DNA from: Caenimonas sp. SL110
Lineage (GTDB): Bacteria > Pseudomonadota > Gammaproteobacteria > Burkholderiales > Burkholderiaceae_C
Direction: 5' to 3'
DNA: 64,000 nt
NCBI RefSeq assembly: GCF_001044395.1
Contig: NZ_JANU01000003.1
Span: 1 to 64,000, forward strand
Under the pieces are notes generated by a model. The model made no database searches. It saw only the letters and a list, made by a program, of their open reading frames with translations, and was not told the DNA's origin. Below, in pieces: positions 62,176-64,000 of the stretch (position 1 is the stretch's first letter; the number at the start of each line of letters is the position of its first letter). The position numbers and the translations under genes were made by a program.

Positions 62176-62205
62176 ATAGGAGATTGTACAAGAGTCCTAT
62201 ATGAA
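62171..62205. promoter_or_regulatory. Perfect 11-bp inverted repeat over the start of the TnpB-like gene
   Basis: TTCATATAGGA (62171-62181) and TCCTATATGAA (62195-62205) are exact inverted arms around a 13-bp spacer. The left arm contains the gene's ATG (complement of 62173-62175) and its AGGA-like leader. It could be a dimeric protein operator, or an mRNA hairpin that hides the start codon. It lies between the T1SS operon and the protease gene upstream. Confidence 0.85.
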
Positions 62206-62241
62206 GTTTCAATGGGTGACTCCCAGCACACACAGGGGCCC

Positions 62242-63828
62242 TCAAGCCAGCCAGTTGCTGCTGAACCCCGACACCCCGGTCATCTGGATCTCGAAGTCCG
62301 CGAGCCCGTCGCCATCGGTGTCGCCGGCGAGCACGCCCTTGGCAAACTTCAGGTCACCCGCGCGCCCGGTGAAAGCCGAGCCGACGTACCGGAAATCCTG
62401 CATGCCATCGGCCTGCTCATTGGCGTCCCAGCCATTGAGGTCGATGCGGTCCTTTTGCGAGCCCCTGAAGTCGGTGATGACGTCGCGCCCGGTCGAGCCT
62501 GTGCCTGTATCGCCGAAATTGAACACGAACACATCGGCCCCCGTGCCACCAGTCAGCTTGTCCACGCCCGCCCCACCGGCCAACGTGTCGTTGCCACCGG
62601 CGCCGCCCAGGGTGTTCCTGCCTTCATTGCCTGTCAGCACATTGGCCGCCGAATTGCCGGTTCCCGCGATAGAGGCCGTTCCCACGAGCACCAGGTTTTC
62701 GACGCTCGCGCCCAGCGTGTAGGCCACCGTGGTGCGAACCGTGTCAATGCCCTGCGCCGTGACCTCGACCACGCGGTCGTTCACGCTGTCGATGACGTAG
62801 GTGTCATCGCCTGCGCCGCCAGTCATGGTGTCGCTTCCAAACCCGCCATCGAGCCAGTTGCCCACCGCGTTGCCCATCAGCGTGTCGTTGCCGCTGCCTC
62901 CGGTGGCGTTCTCGATCACGGCTCCGCTCGCGATCGTGTAGCCGCCGGCAATGCCCGCGTCACGCGACACATAGCCACCGGCATTGGCGCCTTCCAGCGT
63001 CGCCGCGCGCAGGTCGATGGTGCAGGCCAGCGTGCCGCCGGCATTGCTGATCGTGTCGGAGCCGCCCGCATCCCAGATGCAGGAAAAAAACGTGCCCTGC
63101 GCATTGGCCGTGGGCAGCAGGTACTCATCGTCGCCGGTGCGGGTTGTCATGTTCGCGCCGTACAGCGCCTGCAGCGCGGCGATGTCCAGCGCCATCACCG
63201 TTCCCTGGTAGCCGAACGCCTTGGACGAGTGGGGCGCCTGGCTCCAGCCATCGTTGTAGCTCATGGTCGTCCAGATGCCCTGGTTCATGCCATAGGTGCC
63301 CGTGCTGTAGGCCCCGCGCACGCCTGCGAACCTGGTGGCATCGGCTTCGCTGCCGCCATCGTGCGGGTGCGCCAGGCCCATGCCGTGGCCCAGTTCGTGA
63401 ATGATGGTCACGAATCCGAAGCTGCCCTGCGCGAGGTTGCCCCAGGTCGAATGGTCGCCATTGAAGTAGCCGTAGGTTTGCGGATAACTCGCGTCGGGCA
63501 CCTCGTGCATGCCCAGCATGTTGCTTCCGATGTCGGCCGAGGGAGCCAGCCACCAGACGATGTTGGCCTGCGCTGCGCTCGCGGCCTCGGTGAATTCGAG
63601 ATTGCACACCGATGAATAGATGGCCAGCGCATTGCTGAATGCAGCCTTCTCGGAGTCCATCCACGACTGGCCGGTGAACTGGCCGATGGCACTGTCATCT
63701 GCTGCAACGTCACCCGCGCCGAAGTAATAGGTGACCGGCCCGCCTGTCCAGGCGCATCCCCACACCAGCGAGTCCACATACGAACTGCCGTATCCGGCCC
63801 CCGGAACATCTGTCGTTTGTGTTGCCAC
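62242..63828 (-). CDS. Serralysin-like M10 metalloprotease with RTX repeats
   Basis: A 528-residue secreted protease from a GTG at 63828 with a GGGGAG ribosome site. There is no N-terminal signal. The catalytic zinc site is HELGHGMGLAHPH near residue 144 and the Met-turn is TTMSYND. RTX nonapeptides follow in two blocks (GGSGNDTLMGN, GGFGSDTMTGGAGDDT; GGAGGNDTLAGGAGVDKLTGGTGADVF). The C-terminus is the usual uncleaved type I signal region. It is just upstream of, and in the same direction as, the T1SS operon, so it is the obvious cargo. No protease inhibitor gene is seen. Confidence 0.93.
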   Translation of the reverse strand: MATQTTDVPGAGYGSSYVDSLVWGCAWTGGPVTYYFGAGDVAADDSAIGQFTGQSWMDSEKAAFSNALAIYSSVCNLEFTEAASAAQANIVWWLAPSADIGSNMLGMHEVPDASYPQTYGYFNGDHSTWGNLAQGSFGFVTIIHELGHGMGLAHPHDGGSEADATRFAGVRGAYSTGTYGMNQGIWTTMSYNDGWSQAPHSSKAFGYQGTVMALDIAALQALYGANMTTRTGDDEYLLPTANAQGTFFSCIWDAGGSDTISNAGGTLACTIDLRAATLEGANAGGYVSRDAGIAGGYTIASGAVIENATGGSGNDTLMGNAVGNWLDGGFGSDTMTGGAGDDTYVIDSVNDRVVEVTAQGIDTVRTTVAYTLGASVENLVLVGTASIAGTGNSAANVLTGNEGRNTLGGAGGNDTLAGGAGVDKLTGGTGADVFVFNFGDTGTGSTGRDVITDFRGSQKDRIDLNGWDANEQADGMQDFRYVGSAFTGRAGDLKFAKGVLAGDTDGDGLADFEIQMTGVSGFSSNWLA

Positions 63829-63867
63829 TTGGTCTCCCCTCTTGTCAGGCGCACATCAGGCGTACGT

Positions 63868-64000
63868 TCAGGCGATAGGCGGGTATTGGAGTGTCGGATC
63901 ACCCAATGCCACAAAGTACCTGTTCAGCACCGGTAAGTCCAGCCCGTACGCAAGCGGCTTGCCGTCCGCATCGAGTACGCATCCGCCGGCCTCCTGCAAA
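63868..64000 (-). CDS. cysQ: CysQ/inositol monophosphatase-family protein, C-terminal end only
   Basis: This is the last 43 codons of a minus-strand gene that continues beyond the window. The visible end contains EAGGCVLDADGKPLAYG and NRYFVALGDP before the TGA at 63868-63870. This matches the C-terminal pattern of 3'(2'),5'-bisphosphate nucleotidase CysQ, where the GG..D.DG.PL segment closes the substrate pocket. Other inositol monophosphatase-like members are possible. Confidence 0.65.
   Translation of the reverse strand, partial: LQEAGGCVLDADGKPLAYGLDLPVLNRYFVALGDPTLQYPPIA

Noticed and set aside
62201..62722. Plus-strand ORF starting in the right arm of the inverted repeat
   Set aside because: Its ATG exists only because the palindrome mirrors the real start on the other strand. 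The rest is antisense to the RTX protease and shows no domain.

Overview
The window is GC-rich bacterial chromosome. Its gene families point to a betaproteobacterium of the order Burkholderiales, plausibly Comamonadaceae: chained acyl-CoA operons with ATGA/GTGA stop-start overlaps, a TRAP sugar-acid cluster, slmA, a TctE-like kinase and many small palindromic repeats. This placement is inferred from gene content only. I see no rRNA, tRNA, CRISPR array, prophage or full-length insertion sequence.

Layout. (1) 0.4-8.5 kb, minus strand: a TetR-led operon with a PECR-like SDR, carboxyltransferase, two acyl-CoA dehydrogenases, a biotin carboxylase/biotin carrier subunit and a thioesterase. It looks like a branched-chain or acyclic-terpenoid acyl-CoA pathway (atu/liu type). 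(2) 8.6-16.1 kb, plus strand: a YfiR-like periplasmic protein coupled to a hybrid histidine kinase, a succinate-semialdehyde dehydrogenase and a class A penicillin-binding protein. (3) 16.1-28.9 kb, minus strand: a small membrane protein, a cyclic-nucleotide-domain patatin, then a beta-oxidation set led by a TetR gene with a clear operator. That set comprises acyl-CoA dehydrogenase, DUF2147 protein, hydroxyacyl-CoA dehydrogenase/hydratase, thiolase, thioesterase, SDR, DsbA-like isomerase and enoyl-CoA isomerase. A DUF559 endonuclease gene sits between the hydroxyacyl-CoA dehydrogenase and the thiolase, bracketed by palindromic repeats. (4) 29-39 kb: a sterol-desaturase-like protein, then a sugar-acid cluster. 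An FAH hydrolase and two SDRs diverge from a GntR regulator, TRAP transporter, altronate-dehydratase-family enzyme and Ldh-type dehydrogenase, with a GntR-type operator between them. (5) 39-43 kb: vapBC, pdeM, slmA and a two-component system. (6) 43-53 kb: surface polysaccharide genes (glycosyltransferases, UDP-glucose dehydrogenase, UDP-glucuronate epimerase, WecA-like initiating transferase, rmlBDAC) with argB among them. (7) 53-63.8 kb: a type I secretion operon (two tandem ABC proteins, HlyD, TolC) between two metzincin proteases, led by a small protein resembling the N-terminal half of TnpB. The start of a CysQ-like gene lies at the right edge.

Three dispersed repeat families run through the window. 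Family A is a roughly 88-bp two-hairpin element with ends TGTCATGCCGG and GCAATGACAG. Family B is a 36-bp palindrome-plus-tail (CCCTCTCCCGC..GCGGGAGAGGG then TTGGGGTGAGGG). Family C is an AATTGG..CCAATT hairpin with a tandem 15-mer. Family B has entered genes: it is translated in frame inside both subunits of the acyl-CoA carboxylase, and it supplies the start codon and C-terminal tail of the DUF559 endonuclease gene.

The strongest candidates for undescribed biology are the RuvC-less TnpB-like protein with an 11-bp perfect inverted repeat over its start codon, and the repeat-bracketed DUF559 endonuclease unit.
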